Assembly (NCBI GenBank): GCA_017311315.1
Contig: CM029632.1
Location: 12,919,014 to 12,983,013, forward strand
Length of the DNA stretch: 64,000 nt
DNA from: Dendrocalamus latiflorus
Taxonomy: Eukaryota; Streptophyta; Magnoliopsida; Poales; Poaceae
Reading direction: 5' to 3'
Both the position numbers and the translations under genes were made by a program. A model generated the notes under the pieces. That model saw only the letters and a list, made by a program, of their open reading frames with translations. It searched no databases and had not been told where the DNA came from. Shown here in pieces: positions 1 through 9,780 of the stretch (the stretch's first letter is position 1; every line of letters begins with the position of its first letter).

Positions 1-2954
1 ATCTGATGTAATTCTAAATCATAATGAGCTACAAGTGCCATTATTATTCTAAAAGAATCTTTACACGAGACTGGAGAAAATGTCTCATTGTAGTCTATGC
101 CTTCTCTTTGCGTAAAGCCCTTTGCCACAAGTCGCGCTTTAAATCTTTCTATATTCCCTCTAGAGTCATGTTTTGTTTTGTAGACCCATTTGCAGCCTAC
201 TGTCTTGGCTCCTTTAGGAATAGTTTCTAAGTCCCAAACACCGTTGGTGCTCATTGACTTCATTTCATCCTGCATAGCTTCAAGCCACTTAGATGAATGA
301 GCGCTTCTCATGGCTTCTTCAAAAGAGGTGGGATCACCCTCCATTTCAAATTCCTCAGTTTCATAGACTTCGTAATCATTAGGGATAGCTGATCTTCTGG
401 CTCTTTGAGACCTTCTGAGTCCCTCGCCAGTTGACGCTTGTTCTGTGTGAGGCTGTTGTTGTTCTTCCTCTTGGGTGACAATGGGTTCTATGGGATCCTG
501 AAGGACAGGTTCCTCATGTTCACTCATCGTTCCCACAGGAGAACTGACAACAGGTGCTGTCACTACAGTGTCTGGCACTGTTGGTGTAGCAACAACAGGT
601 AGCGTGAAAAATGGTTCCTGAACCATCGGAGTGGGCACATGTACCCGCTTTTCCTCTAGGTTAATTTCTCGCGCTACTCTGCTCCCCCTGATCATCTCAT
701 CCTCCAAGAAGACAGCATGTCTTGTTTCTACAAACTTCGTATGTCTGTCAGGACAATAGAAGCGATAACCCTTCGATTTTTCTGGATAGCCAATAAAATG
801 GCAGCTGACTGTCTTGGAATCTAGCTTCCCTATATTTGGGTTAAAAACTTTAGCCTCAGCAGGACAACCCCACACACGTAAATAGTTAAGTGAGGGTTCT
901 CTTCCCGTCCATAACTCATACGGTGTTTTGGGTACTGACTTGCTTGGTACTCGATTAAGAATATGAATGGCGGTTTTTAACGCCTCCATCCATAAACTTA
1001 TCGGTAGCGTGGAGTAACTTATCATACTTCTCACCATATCCATTAAGGTACGGTTGCGTCTTTCAGCCACTCCATTCTGCTGAGGTTCGCCCGGTGTAGA
1101 GTACTGGGCAACTATGCCATTTTCCTGTAAGAACCTTGCAAAAGGTCCAGGAACTTGGCCATACGGGGTGTGCCGACCGTAGTACTCCCCCCCACGGTCG
1201 GATCTTACTATCTTAATTTTTAAATTGTGCTGATTTTCTACTTCAGCCTTAAATATCTTAAATTTATCCAATGCTTCTGATCTTTCTTTAATTGGATAAA
1301 TGTAGCCATAACGCGAATAGTCATCTGTGAATGTTATAAATGAATCATAACCATCCACACTTATCACAGGAAATGGACCACAGATATCTGTGTGAATTAT
1401 TTCTAAAATTCCTGCGCTTCGTTTGGCGTCTTTCTTTATTTTCTTAACATATTTTCCTTTTATGCAATCAATACATTGTTCTAAATCTGAAAATTCTAAT
1501 GGCGGAAGAAGTGTTTTCTTAATCAATCGTTCTATTCTCCCCCTCGAAATATGGCCTAAACGACAATGCCATAATTTCGACGATGCATCATGATTTATCT
1601 TCCGCTTTTTTCTTTCATTCATAGACGAAGAGGTATTCTCATTCTCAATGGTCACATGATTCACATTCTCAGAAAGTGATAATAAATAAAGCTTGTCTTG
1701 TCGGAAGGCAAGACCAACACATTTATTATTAAACACAAGTCTGCATTTGCCATCACCAAAATGGCAATCATAACCATCATCATCTAATTTCGACACACTT
1801 ATTAAGTTTCTGCGCAAAGAGGGTACATAAAGAACGTCTGAAAGCCTAAGTACAAAACCATCATGAAATTCTAAAGAGAGATCTCCAATGGCCTCGACTT
1901 CGGCTTCAATTCCATTCGCAACTTTAATTGTTCTTTCTCCTCTTTGTAGGGTCCTCCTCGTATGGAATCCCTGTAATGAATTGGCAACATGAACAGTTGC
2001 ACCTGAGTCAATCCACCAAGTAGATTTTTCATAACTTAAATACAGGGATTCATCTATAAATGTAATGACATCCTTACCATTCTTCAACAGATGCTTCAGG
2101 AACTCTGGGCAATCCCTCTGATAGTGCCCCGCCTTCTTCTTACAAAATTTACAGGTGTCTTTGTCTACTGTAAATTGGTTGGGCTTATGAAACTGGGGAA
2201 CCTTTCCCTGTGACTTAGAAGAGGAGTTACTATCCCACTGAGGTTTCCCTTGTGGTTTGGCATTAAAGTTCTTTCTTTTGTTGTTCTTCACAAGGTTTGC
2301 AAAGTCACCCTGTGAGGTTTTAAGCCTCTCCTCTTCTTGCACACACATTGCAATGAGCTTTTCTATATCCCATTTGTCGGGCTGCATGTTGTAATTAACA
2401 ACAAAAGTGTCAAATTCTTTTGGCAGAGAAGCAAAAATCAAATGGATTAGAAACTCATCCTTGAGCCCCATATCCATGGAATTTAGCTTAGCTGCCGTAG
2501 TGCTCATCTTTAATATGTGTTCTCTTATTCCACCACTAGAGTATCTTTCATTCACTAGTTTCTTAATCAGCGTGCTTGCTGTGGCCTTTGAAGACCCAGT
2601 AAACTGATTCTTCACTTTCTGTAGATACTCTGTGGCAGTGTCACAGTCTGGGATGGATCCCCTTATTGGATCTGCAATGGTGGCCTTAGCCACCATCAGG
2701 CACTTGCGATTCGAGATGTCCCATTTCTTTTTCTCAAGATCATATTTCATTCTGACTTCTGCATGATCACGCTTTCGGGCAGTGAAATCAGCATCAGTCT
2801 CATTTTCTGCCCTCACCGGGTCCTCTGGCTCAGTAGGACACGGAGAGGTGAGGGCTAAGTCATTCTCGGACAGCGCAAGTGCCAAATCATACTTTTCTCG
2901 CCAGACCCGATAATTGTTCCCATCAAGTGCCGGGATGTGCGAGATGTATGCCAT
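1..2954 (-). CDS. copia gag-pol polyprotein, 5' part, open at window edge
   Basis: My conceptual translation from the ATG at 2954-2952 stays open for about 984 codons to the window edge. Gag fills the N-terminus, with a CCHC zinc knuckle near residues 268-282 (CKFCKKKAGHYQRDC). The aspartic protease motif DSGA is near residue 316. The integrase shows the GAG-pre-integrase HC motif (WHCRLGH, about 461), catalytic aspartates near 520 and 584, and the glutamate in NGVAERR near 626. The RT N-terminal region starts near residue 870 with WLEAMQDEMKSM, followed by the KWVYK and KARLVAKGF blocks. The RT catalytic YVDD and the RNase H are outside the window. The ATG was chosen because the gag homology (ALDGNNYRVW) follows immediately and a splice-acceptor-like TTTCAG lies just upstream. 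No frameshift or stop is seen. Confidence 0.92.
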   Translation of the reverse strand, partial: MAYISHIPALDGNNYRVWREKYDLALALSENDLALTSPCPTEPEDPVRAENETDADFTARKRDHAEVRMKYDLEKKKWDISNRKCLMVAKATIADPIRGSIPDCDTATEYLQKVKNQFTGSSKATASTLIKKLVNERYSSGGIREHILKMSTTAAKLNSMDMGLKDEFLIHLIFASLPKEFDTFVVNYNMQPDKWDIEKLIAMCVQEEERLKTSQGDFANLVKNNKRKNFNAKPQGKPQWDSNSSSKSQGKVPQFHKPNQFTVDKDTCKFCKKKAGHYQRDCPEFLKHLLKNGKDVITFIDESLYLSYEKSTWWIDSGATVHVANSLQGFHTRRTLQRGERTIKVANGIEAEVEAIGDLSLEFHDGFVLRLSDVLYVPSLRRNLISVSKLDDDGYDCHFGDGKCRLVFNNKCVGLAFRQDKLYLLSLSENVNHVTIENENTSSSMNERKKRKINHDASSKLWHCRLGHISRGRIERLIKKTLLPPLEFSDLEQCIDCIKGKYVKKIKKDAKRSAGILEIIHTDICGPFPVISVDGYDSFITFTDDYSRYGYIYPIKERSEALDKFKIFKAEVENQHNLKIKIVRSDRGGEYYGRHTPYGQVPGPFARFLQENGIVAQYSTPGEPQQNGVAERRNRTLMDMVRSMISYSTLPISLWMEALKTAIHILNRVPSKSVPKTPYELWTGREPSLNYLRVWGCPAEAKVFNPNIGKLDSKTVSCHFIGYPEKSKGYRFYCPDRHTKFVETRHAVFLEDEMIRGSRVAREINLEEKRVHVPTPMVQEPFFTLPVVATPTVPDTVVTAPVVSSPVGTMSEHEEPVLQDPIEPIVTQEEEQQQPHTEQASTGEGLRRSQRARRSAIPNDYEVYETEEFEMEGDPTSFEEAMRSAHSSKWLEAMQDEMKSMSTNGVWDLETIPKGAKTVGCKWVYKTKHDSRGNIERFKARLVAKGFTQREGIDYNETFSPVSCKDSFRIIMALVAHYDLELHQ

Positions 2955-3009
2955 TGGGTTGAGTCCTGAAACAGTATCAGAAAAATGAGGAAACATAATA
3001 ATATAATAA

Positions 3010-3312
3010 TTGCATGCTTTGATTTAACGTTGGTCAAAATTAAAACATGCAAAAATTCTTGTACATTAATTCTACATCACCGTTGGGCAGAAGATAGAAT
3101 TAATGCATAAATTCACGAAAAAATCAATTTATAATATTGCTATCATCAACTTTGGTCAGAAAATAGCAAAATTATAAGCATGAACTGTAAATATATGTAA
3201 CTATTCCTCTAATTTTAATTTTCCCGTTGGTTCCAATTAAAATTAGAGAAAAACATAAAATTTCTGCTCTTCAAAATTAAATTCTCCCGTTGGTTCGAAT
3301 TTAATAAGAAGA
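3010..3312 (-). other. five serial stem-loops with a constant loop motif in the copia leader
   Basis: Five inverted repeats follow each other: 3010-3052, 3064-3105, 3129-3177, 3207-3248 and 3268-3312. Their stems differ in sequence. Examples are an 11-bp perfect stem (3064-3074 with 3095-3105), a 14/15-bp stem (3129-3143 with 3163-3177) and a 14-bp perfect stem (3207-3220 with 3235-3248). Each loop, read in the RNA sense, carries CCAACG (four loops) or CCAAAG (3129-3177). Two more simple hairpins without the motif lie upstream in the RNA sense (3352-3373 and 3382-3396). Their position between primer binding site and gag is where packaging and dimerisation signals of retroelements lie. Function is inference. 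Confidence 0.8.
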
Positions 3313-3439
3313 TAATAAACTTTAGCTCGCAGCGGAAAAAAAAATTCTGGATTTGGATCAAAATTGATCCAAACTTAACAAAATTCATCAAATGAATGCT
3401 TCTGGAAAAATAAAATCAATTTTTCTTGATTTACTGTGC

Positions 3440-4190
3440 AAACCGGCCATTTGGCCCGGCCTGCGCAGCCGCGGCCCACGGCGCACGGCGGCCTGCTCGG
3501 CCCGGCTCCCGCGCGCGCGCGCCCACGGCCTCACGCACGCGCGGCCTGCCCGCTCGCAGCGGCTCGATCGGCCAGCTCCCTCTCGTGCGGCCTCGCGCGC
3601 TGAACCGCTCGCCCACGCCTTACGCGCGGCCTGCTCGCCCACGCGCGGCCCGCTCAGCCCAGCGTCGCCTCGCGCTCACCCGCGCGCGGTCACGCTCGCG
3701 CGCCCGTCGCGCCGCCCCGCGCCCGGCCGCAACCTGGGCCTGGTCCGGGAAAGTGCTCGCCCGCCTGGGCCAAAAGCCAGCCCGCGCGGCTCGGCGCAAT
3801 CTCAGCCGTCGGATCGCATCCGACGGCTGCGCGGCGTTTTCGCCCGATCAAAACCGCCGCCCGCAGCGGACGCCCCGTAAACCCTAGCCATTTCTTTCCT
3901 CTCTCCTCTCTCCTGCGAGCGGACGCAGCAGCGGCGGCGGCGACACCGTCCACGCCGCCGGAGGAGAAAAAGAAGCCGGCGCCGCCGCTGGCCCTCTTGC
4001 CGGCGTGCGCGTTCCCCTGATAGGGAGCGCGCCGCCGTCGAGCGGCCCAGCGTCGGTGCCCTTCCGAGCGCGCACGTTCGGATCTGACGCCGGCGCCGAC
4101 GGTGGCTTGAACGTGGAGCGCCGGCGAGCCCAAGGCTCGGCCGAACTCCCCCACGCCAGCGACGACGACGGCGGCTCCGGTAAGTACCCG
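3440..4190. other. GC-rich block within the copia leader
   Basis: This block has GC content far above the AT-rich sequence on both sides. All long ORFs here overlap one another in several frames and have Arg/Ala/Pro-rich translations, as expected of GC-rich noncoding DNA. On the + strand it resembles the start of a plant gene: an AAACCCTAGCC-type motif at about 3880, a CT-rich stretch, a GGC-repeat tract, then a strong donor-like CCGGTAAGTACC at about 4177. It may be captured host sequence or simply a family trait; I call no gene in it. Confidence 0.55.
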
Positions 4191-4275
4191 GTTTCTTTTC
4201 TAGGGTTAGGGTTCGGGTAGGTTTAGGGTTCTTCTTCCTTTCTTTTCTTTCTCCCTATCTCAGTTCTACGTCTAG

Positions 4276-4289
4276 GCGCTCTGATACCA
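4276..4289 (-). other. primer binding site (initiator Met tRNA type)
   Basis: On the - strand, TGGTATCAGAGCGC follows the LTR end (ACCAACA) after a single A. TGGTATCAGAGC is the usual plant primer binding site complementary to the 3' end of initiator methionine tRNA. It fixes the inner LTR border and the - orientation. Confidence 0.9.
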
Positions 4290-4290
4290 T

Positions 4291-4765
4291 TGTTGGTGTC
4301 AAACTTAGGATCACTAGAAGTAGATCTAGGGCGGGATACTTGCTATTCAGTGAGGGCTAAGGGTAATGCGTTTAGATCTAAAAGGGAACAGAGAGTAAAG
4401 AGAGGGGTTTTAGGGTTACCGACCATCCGTGGTCTTGGTGGCTGGTGCAGAGGCGTCCGCCATGGAGTCGGTGGAGACGGGAGACGTCGGCGGTGAAGAC
4501 CGGTGGCGGCGCCGTCCAGGAGCGGCGTGGCAGTGGCGCTTCCCGTCACTGGCTGCGCTCCCCCTCGAGATCGGGTTAGGGTTCTTGTCGGTGGGGTGTA
4601 CGGCTCCGTTCAACTTCGTGATCTGAGCCGCCGGCCCCCACCTGTATTTATAGCGCAGTGTGACAGGGGCCCACCAACCATTAGGGTTGGGCGCCCCCGA
4701 TCAGGGCGCGAGCTCAAGGCCCAGGTGGCCGTTGGGCCAAAACTGGGGTGGAGATCATCCTAACA
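4291..4765 (-). repeat. 5' LTR of the copia element (475 bp)
   Basis: In + orientation the LTR begins TGTTGGTGTC and ends CATCCTAACA, so it has TG..CA ends with short imperfect inverted termini. The inner side abuts the primer binding site; the outer side abuts the MITE target. Its interior is unusually GC-rich for about 250 bp (4420-4660). The second LTR is outside the window, so LTR divergence cannot be measured. Confidence 0.88.
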
Positions 4766-4940
4766 TATTTAGCATAATTAAATTTAAAAAAAATAAAAAA
4801 TATGTTAGCCCATTATATATAATACAAACAAATACGGGAAAGGAACCGGCAAAAAAGCTCAACAAAAAGTCAAAAGTTAAGAAAAGGACAAAATTTATAA
4901 ATAGTGAAAAATAAGCCGGAAGTCAGAAGCTGAAGCTCTT
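4766..4940. mobile_element. MITE fragment, interrupted by the copia insertion
   Basis: The sequence from 4766 aligns with 44067-44250 through several shared blocks, including CCGGCAAAAAAGCTCAAC and ATAGTGAAAAATAAGCC. The left half of this copy must lie beyond the copia element, outside the window. The right end fades into the LINE tail at about 4938. Confidence 0.8.
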
Positions 4941-5314
4941 TTGATTGGAATAAATTGGGACAACGCAGCAGACATTCAGCTTAAAGTCGAAAGATCAAGA
5001 GGGAACTTCAACTCAGTCTTCTACATGGAAATATTTATAATTGCTGCATGGCATATTTGGAAGCAACGAAATGGAAGAATCTTGGAAAATATTACGCCAA
5101 GTGTTATTAATTGGACGGCTCTTTTTAAGAATGAACTAGCTTTGCAGGTGCATAGAGTTAGAGAACGGCAAAGACAGATAATTTTTGACTGGCTAGATTC
5201 TTTAAATTAATGGTGTTTATCCCTTAAGGGACTATACCATACTTTATATATAAGCCTTTTATTATTTTTAATTTATATACGGTAGGGGTCACCCTAACCG
5301 TTTCCTTAAAAAAA
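4938..5314 (+). pseudogene. 5'-truncated LINE, C-terminal reverse transcriptase tail
   Basis: The reading frame ending at 5210 contains AAWHIWKQRNGRIL, typical of the zinc-binding C-terminal tail of plant L1-type reverse transcriptases. It is followed by a 3' UTR with the inverted motif GGTAGGGGTCACCCTAACCG and a short A-run at 5308-5314, the usual 3' end of plant LINEs. Everything upstream, including endonuclease and RT catalytic domains, is missing, so this is a dead truncated insertion. A target duplication could not be recognised. Confidence 0.8.
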
Positions 5315-5319
5315 CAATA

Positions 5320-6200
5320 ATACGACAATTAAATTGGGAAAAAGATGCAAGAATTGATCATAAATTCCAAGTAAGTATACAATACCGATATATAACGCTA
5401 AGATCTAATGTTTGTGAAACGGTATATAAGCAATATATGTTCGAGGACCCACCTGTCATGTCCTTATCGGACCCCCAATGGGAAACAAGTATAAGACGTC
5501 CCCATCCCTGCGCACCTCATTGGAGATTGATTTGGACCAAGCTCTATGCCCCCATGGGGAAAGATTTTCCCCTAATAAAGAAATTCCCACCGAGGAACGG
5601 GGAATAGGGCCATTGCCATTCCTAATCATGGATGTAACTCTGAATGTTGAGAATAAATAAAGCAATGTCGAGAATAAATGAAGTCCCTACCTTAAAAAAT
5701 GCTCGATCCGTGCGGTCCAGCCGTGTAGGCAGCCGCTGGTCGGAAGGCCGCCGCAGAAGCCGACCTTCTCCGGCGCCCAACTGGACGGCCCCGTGCAGCC
5801 ACCCAGCGGTCCACAAGTTAGAACGGAGACGGGCGACCACCGCACGCGCGCGGCCCTGAGATGTAGTAGGAAGAACCGCACAGGCAAAAGCCGCGTTGTA
5901 GCTGCGTCGCGCTCGCGCAGGCACCGGCCGAGCCGCACGTTTATTGCCCGTGGCACCTGGCACGGCGCGCGTAAGCGAGGGGAGCGCCGCCCAGCCAAGG
6001 CGAAGCCCAGTGAAACTTGCGAGCCGCAACTGCGCGCGGCCGCGGGCCCGAGCGAACCCTGAGGCCAGGTGGGCGGACACGCGGGCCGGTGGAAGCGCGG
6101 CGCGGAAGGGGCATGCTGGCGCCGAGGAGCCGTGGCGACAAACGAGGGGCCTGAACGTCGAATAGAAAACGAGGGGCCTGAACGTCGAATAAAAAGCGCG
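5320..6200. other. intergenic, GC-rich from 5690, no gene recognised
   Basis: 5320-5690 holds no recognisable gene. 5690-6200 is GC-rich and gives several overlapping ORFs on both strands with Arg/Ala-rich low-complexity translations; I do not support any as a gene. The only clear structure is a 27-bp tandem repeat near its right end. Confidence 0.5.
6142..6194. repeat. 27-bp tandem repeat, two copies
   Basis: The unit beginning ACGAGGGGCCTGAACGTCGA occurs at 6142 and again at 6169, with one difference near the unit end. Confidence 0.9.
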
Positions 6201-6572
6201 TTTCAGAAGTCATGTTGGTCCGTTCTTCTGAATTGCGGTAGATGATTTTTAACTATATATTAACAGATCTGATAAACAGTATCAATCGATAAAAAAAAAT
6301 CAAAAACTAGCTGAAGTATTGAAAAAATAGGTCTTGTGAGTATTTTATCGCTACTTGTGTTGTAGACTTGTAAACCAGAATAGCTACCGAACAAGAGCTG
6401 TTTCTCATTTTGTGATTACGAGGAAAGCACACGTGTGCACACACACCACTATTCATGCAAACCACACATACGTGAGTATGACTTTTTAGCATACATCTAA
6501 AAAGATGGGATAGAGAATAAATTTATGATCTTACAATATTTCTATTGAAACACATTCATATATATATATATA

Positions 6573-6952
6573 TAGGACGAGTGTTTCATGCACCATGGTG
6601 CCTAGGCACCAATATCAATACCCGTTGATTTGCTTCGAGATTCGCAACGTTTGATGTGGGTATCTTCATATACCCATAAAAAAGTATATTTGAGATATCA
6701 AACTCTGAAAAAATTTAAATTCAACTTCAGTTTAATTAGTTTGAACTATTTTTATGGTATATACTCACTGTAGTTGCATTGAACTCAAAAGTAGTTCAAA
6801 CTAGTTTGAACTGAGTTCAAAACTAACTTACCATAAATATATCAAGGGTATAAAACATTTTTATACCCAAACTCAAAAAAATTATCAATCATACACGTGT
6901 ATCGGATGTTGGTGCCTAGGCACCATGGTGCCTTATGTAATTTTCCTATATA
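6573..6952. mobile_element. MITE with palindromic termini, full copy
   Basis: Both ends carry CACCATGGTGCCTAGGCACC in inverted positions (about 6590 and 6908), just inside TATATATAGGA-type borders. The flanks are TA-rich, so the exact target duplication is ambiguous (probably TA). The inside is AT-rich and noncoding. Confidence 0.7.
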
Positions 6953-7172
6953 TAGGACGAGTGTTTCATGCACCATGGTGCCTAGGCACCAATATCAATA
7001 CCCGTTGATTTGCTTCGAGATTCGCAACGTTTGATGTGGGTATCTTCATATACCCATAAAAAAGTATATTTGAGATATCAAACTCCGAAAAAATTTAAAT
7101 TCAACTTCAGTTTAATTAGTTTGAACTATTTTTATGGTATATACTCACTGTAGTTGCATTGAACTCAAAAGT
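6953..7172. mobile_element. second, truncated MITE copy in direct tandem
   Basis: This repeats the left 220 bp of the preceding MITE at a spacing of exactly 380 bp, with one difference seen (CTCTG versus CTCCG). It starts at the shared TATATATAGGA junction and breaks off after GAACTCAAAAG. The near identity points to a recent duplication or insertion next to the first copy. Confidence 0.85.
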
Positions 7173-8170
7173 TAATATATATATGCATTAAAATTTGAAC
7201 TCTAATAGATAAAGATCACGTTTTTTTAGCTTTTAAAAACTATTTTCAGCTTTTCTACAGTGACTAACTTTTAAATGGAGTATCTTTTTAAGATAGGGTC
7301 AATTAGTTAATTGTAGTATATATTGTACCAACTTTATTTATATCGGTAAAAATCTTACATGAACAGTCTAAAAATCACAAACCACAACCAAAAGTCATAA
7401 ACCGCAATAAAGAACAAACCCAGAGTTGTGCGCCCCGTAACTTCACCAACTATAGTTGCTTTTTATCACGCTGAGTCACTGAAGACAAGTTTGCAAAGTC
7501 GATTCGCATGTTAAGCCTAGCTATCCCACCCCACGATGTACCCGGGCTAGTATTTCCGACGTGATTATTCTGTGTAAGTCGAGTAGGTCTGCTAATAGCC
7601 TAATAGACTAAAACCCCACCTATTCCTGGACCAACCCACAATAGAAAAGTCAATTTAACCCACTTCCTTTATACGGGTTGACCCATTCCCAGCACCTATT
7701 TGAACCCATTTTCTCAGGGACTAGACGCTGTAGATGACTTCGGTCGCCCTCAGTCTAACACGCGCCGAGCCGTTCTCCTACGACCCCCACAAATGACGAT
7801 GATGAACAGGACGGCCGTCAGGGCCATGTTCACCACCGAGCTCTCCTTGGTGCTGCCATTGCAGAGCGAAAGAGAAAATCTTTGTCAAAACATCTGAAAT
7901 TCTCTGTCAAACGTGAGAAGAAAGATGCGAGAGCCAGTTGCGATTCCTTTCTGGAGAAAGCTTCCCTGCCATTGACACAAAAACCACTGCAATATGCAAG
8001 AAAAGAAAAGGTAGAACCGTAGAAGTAGTACATTGGAAAATAGTGGTGGGCAAGATTCGTTCTCTGCCCATAACGAAATCTAGGAAGTTTTCCAGCATGG
8101 ATAAAACTGGAGCAATTTAATTAGCTCCACTTGCTCTGAACCTTTTGGAGTGTAGCCATAAACCAAGCAA
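7173..8170. other. intergenic, no gene recognised
   Basis: 7173-7690 is AT-rich and without recognisable features. 7700-8170 has short ORFs on both strands without recognisable domains. It may belong to the same rearranged host segment as the RRP42 fragment to its right, but this cannot be shown. Confidence 0.4.
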
Positions 8171-8286
8171 CAATGTTTATAAGAGCAGTTGGTTGCAGAA
8201 TGCAGAGCAAGCAAATAAACAAGATAAAGCCTCGGAAGTTAGTGGTTCAACGGAACGCGTGCGCATCAAACAAGAGGAAATCCAAA

Positions 8287-8596
8287 GGCCTGAGGGATGA
8301 CGCCGGTCTCGACGGAGACTGCCCGGAACTGCAGCCGCCTGCGGCCGTCGGCGCGGAGATCCTGCGCGATGCCGCCGCGGATGAAGAGCTTCTCCCGCTC
8401 CGAGAGCCCCACGGCCCCACCCACCATGGTCTGGACACAGCACAAGAAAATCAACTCCGCTTGGGAGGCATTTCATCGAACAGCTAGAGTGAACCATCAA
8501 ACAGGAAAGAGAGATGGAAAAAAGGAATCCAAAGGGAAGAAAACGTACGGAGCAAGATTGCGGTGGAAGAAGGGAGGTAGGGGAGGCAGGTTCGGG
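8287..8596 (-). pseudogene. RRP42: exosome subunit RRP42, 5' gene fragment
   Basis: On the - strand from the ATG at 8427, 47 codons read as the N-terminus of plant RRP42, an RNase PH-like ring subunit of the exosome (blocks EKLFIRGGIAQDLRADGRR and SVETGVIPQA). Upstream is a likely 5' UTR intron: donor CC^GTACGT at 8548 and acceptor TGTCCAG^ACCATGG at 8431, about 118 bp. After PQA the homology stops and the frame ends within a few codons. None of the rest of the ~300-residue protein is found in the window, so this is a gene fragment. A Mutator-type MITE sits in its 5' UTR side at 8606-9040. Transposon capture or local duplication are both possible. Confidence 0.75.
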
Positions 8597-8605
8597 CTAC
8601 TTCGA

Positions 8606-9040
8606 GGGAAAATTGCACATATACCCCATAGTTAGTAGACACTTGTAAATTTACCTTACACTTGAGTGACCTTGTAATTTTGACTCATACTTGATATGCC
8701 TCCTTATTATTTTGCCCCATTGCCCATTTAGCTGCTATTTTAATTTCGTTTTTCATTTTTTAGGGCAGGAAATGACAGTAAAACCCTTTAATTGGTGAAC
8801 CTCCTCTCTTAGAGGTGTGTACAGATGCACAAAAAGGTTTAGAAAATACAGTAAAAATATTTTTTTAATGTCATTTCCTGCCCCAAAAAATGAAAAACGA
8901 AATTAAAATAGCAACTAAATGGGCAATGGGGCAAAATAATAAGGGGGCATGTCAAGTATAGGGCAAAATTATAAGGCCATTCAAGTGTGGGGCAAATTTA
9001 CAAGTGTCTACTAATTATGGGGTATATGTGCAATTTCCCC
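8606..9040. mobile_element. Mutator-type foldback MITE with 9-bp target duplication
   Basis: The element begins GGGAAAATTGCACATATACC and ends with the inverted counterpart (ATGTGCAATTTCCCC). The two arms pair over nearly 200 bp each. It is flanked by the direct repeat CTACTTCGA (8597-8605 and 9041-9049); 9 bp is the Mutator hallmark. It has no coding capacity. The filled site lies upstream of the RRP42 fragment. Confidence 0.9.
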
Positions 9041-9049
9041 CTACTTCGA

Positions 9050-9780
9050 CGGCCTTGCCAGCGAGAGGAGTACCTATTGCTCATGACGTGCCCTCTCTCC
9101 CAGTGTGGCTATCACCCACCTATTAGGGTACGCTATGGATTAAATCTATTTACAATCCTAGTTTTAATCTGAAATTTCTAAACTTACTTCACTCCAATCC
9201 AACCCTTTTTAAGAGGTAACACAACCCATTCACTCTTCCAATCCATCTCCACCTATTTAAAACCAACCTGATTAAAAACCCAATTCGTTTAACCCGTTTA
9301 AACCCAACCCATTAGCACCCGTAACATCTAGTGTTTTAATTCCCAGACTTATGATTGCTTGTAGACAGTAATGGAATTTCAATAAAATTTTAGGGTACTA
9401 TACGATCAGCATGATTAATCTACTCGTATGAGTATCATGTGGTTAATATACTTGAAATCTTGAATACACATTAAGTGAGGTTGACAACATTTGGCAGGAC
9501 GTCGACAATATTACACAACAAGACGATTAAACCAGAGAGTACAGCTAGGCACCTCACTTTTGTAAGTGGAGGCAAAAATATTCAGACCATTAACACTGAG
9601 CTGATCCAGGTAATTACCCAATTATAAATCCTTCATTAAGCCCATTCGTCCACACAAGCACACTCCTTCCCTCCCTACTGCATCGTGCTATTCTCTCCTC
9701 GCTCCTGAGCGGAGCCTCCTCAGCTTCAAGAAACTCTCGTTAGAACTGATCAAACACAACACAAACCAGAAACAGCAAGC
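9050..9780. promoter_or_regulatory. upstream region and probable 5' UTR of the PDLP-like gene
   Basis: The sequence is AT-rich with no ORF of note. The CT-rich stretch at 9660-9730 and the A-rich stretch just before the ATG resemble a plant 5' UTR. I see no convincing TATA box, so the transcription start cannot be placed. Confidence 0.4.

Larger units (their letters stand above)
1..4765 (-). mobile_element. Ty1/copia LTR retrotransposon, left part outside window
   Basis: Read on the - strand, the element runs from its 5' LTR (4765 down to 4291) through a primer binding site, a leader of about 1.3 kb, and gag-pol, and leaves the window inside the reverse transcriptase. The order gag, protease, integrase, RT is the copia order. 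The outer LTR border is fixed by comparison with an uninterrupted MITE near 44067: the flank resumes with TATTTAGCATAATT at both places. The expected 5-bp target duplication is TATTT at 4766-4770; its partner lies beyond the left edge. The gag-pol frame has no stop in the part seen, so this copy may be young. Confidence 0.93.

Noticed and set aside
3388..4154. Several overlapping ORFs on both strands in GC-rich DNA
   Set aside because: They overlap in all frames with Arg/Ala/Pro-rich composition and lie in the leader of the copia element; no domain recognised.
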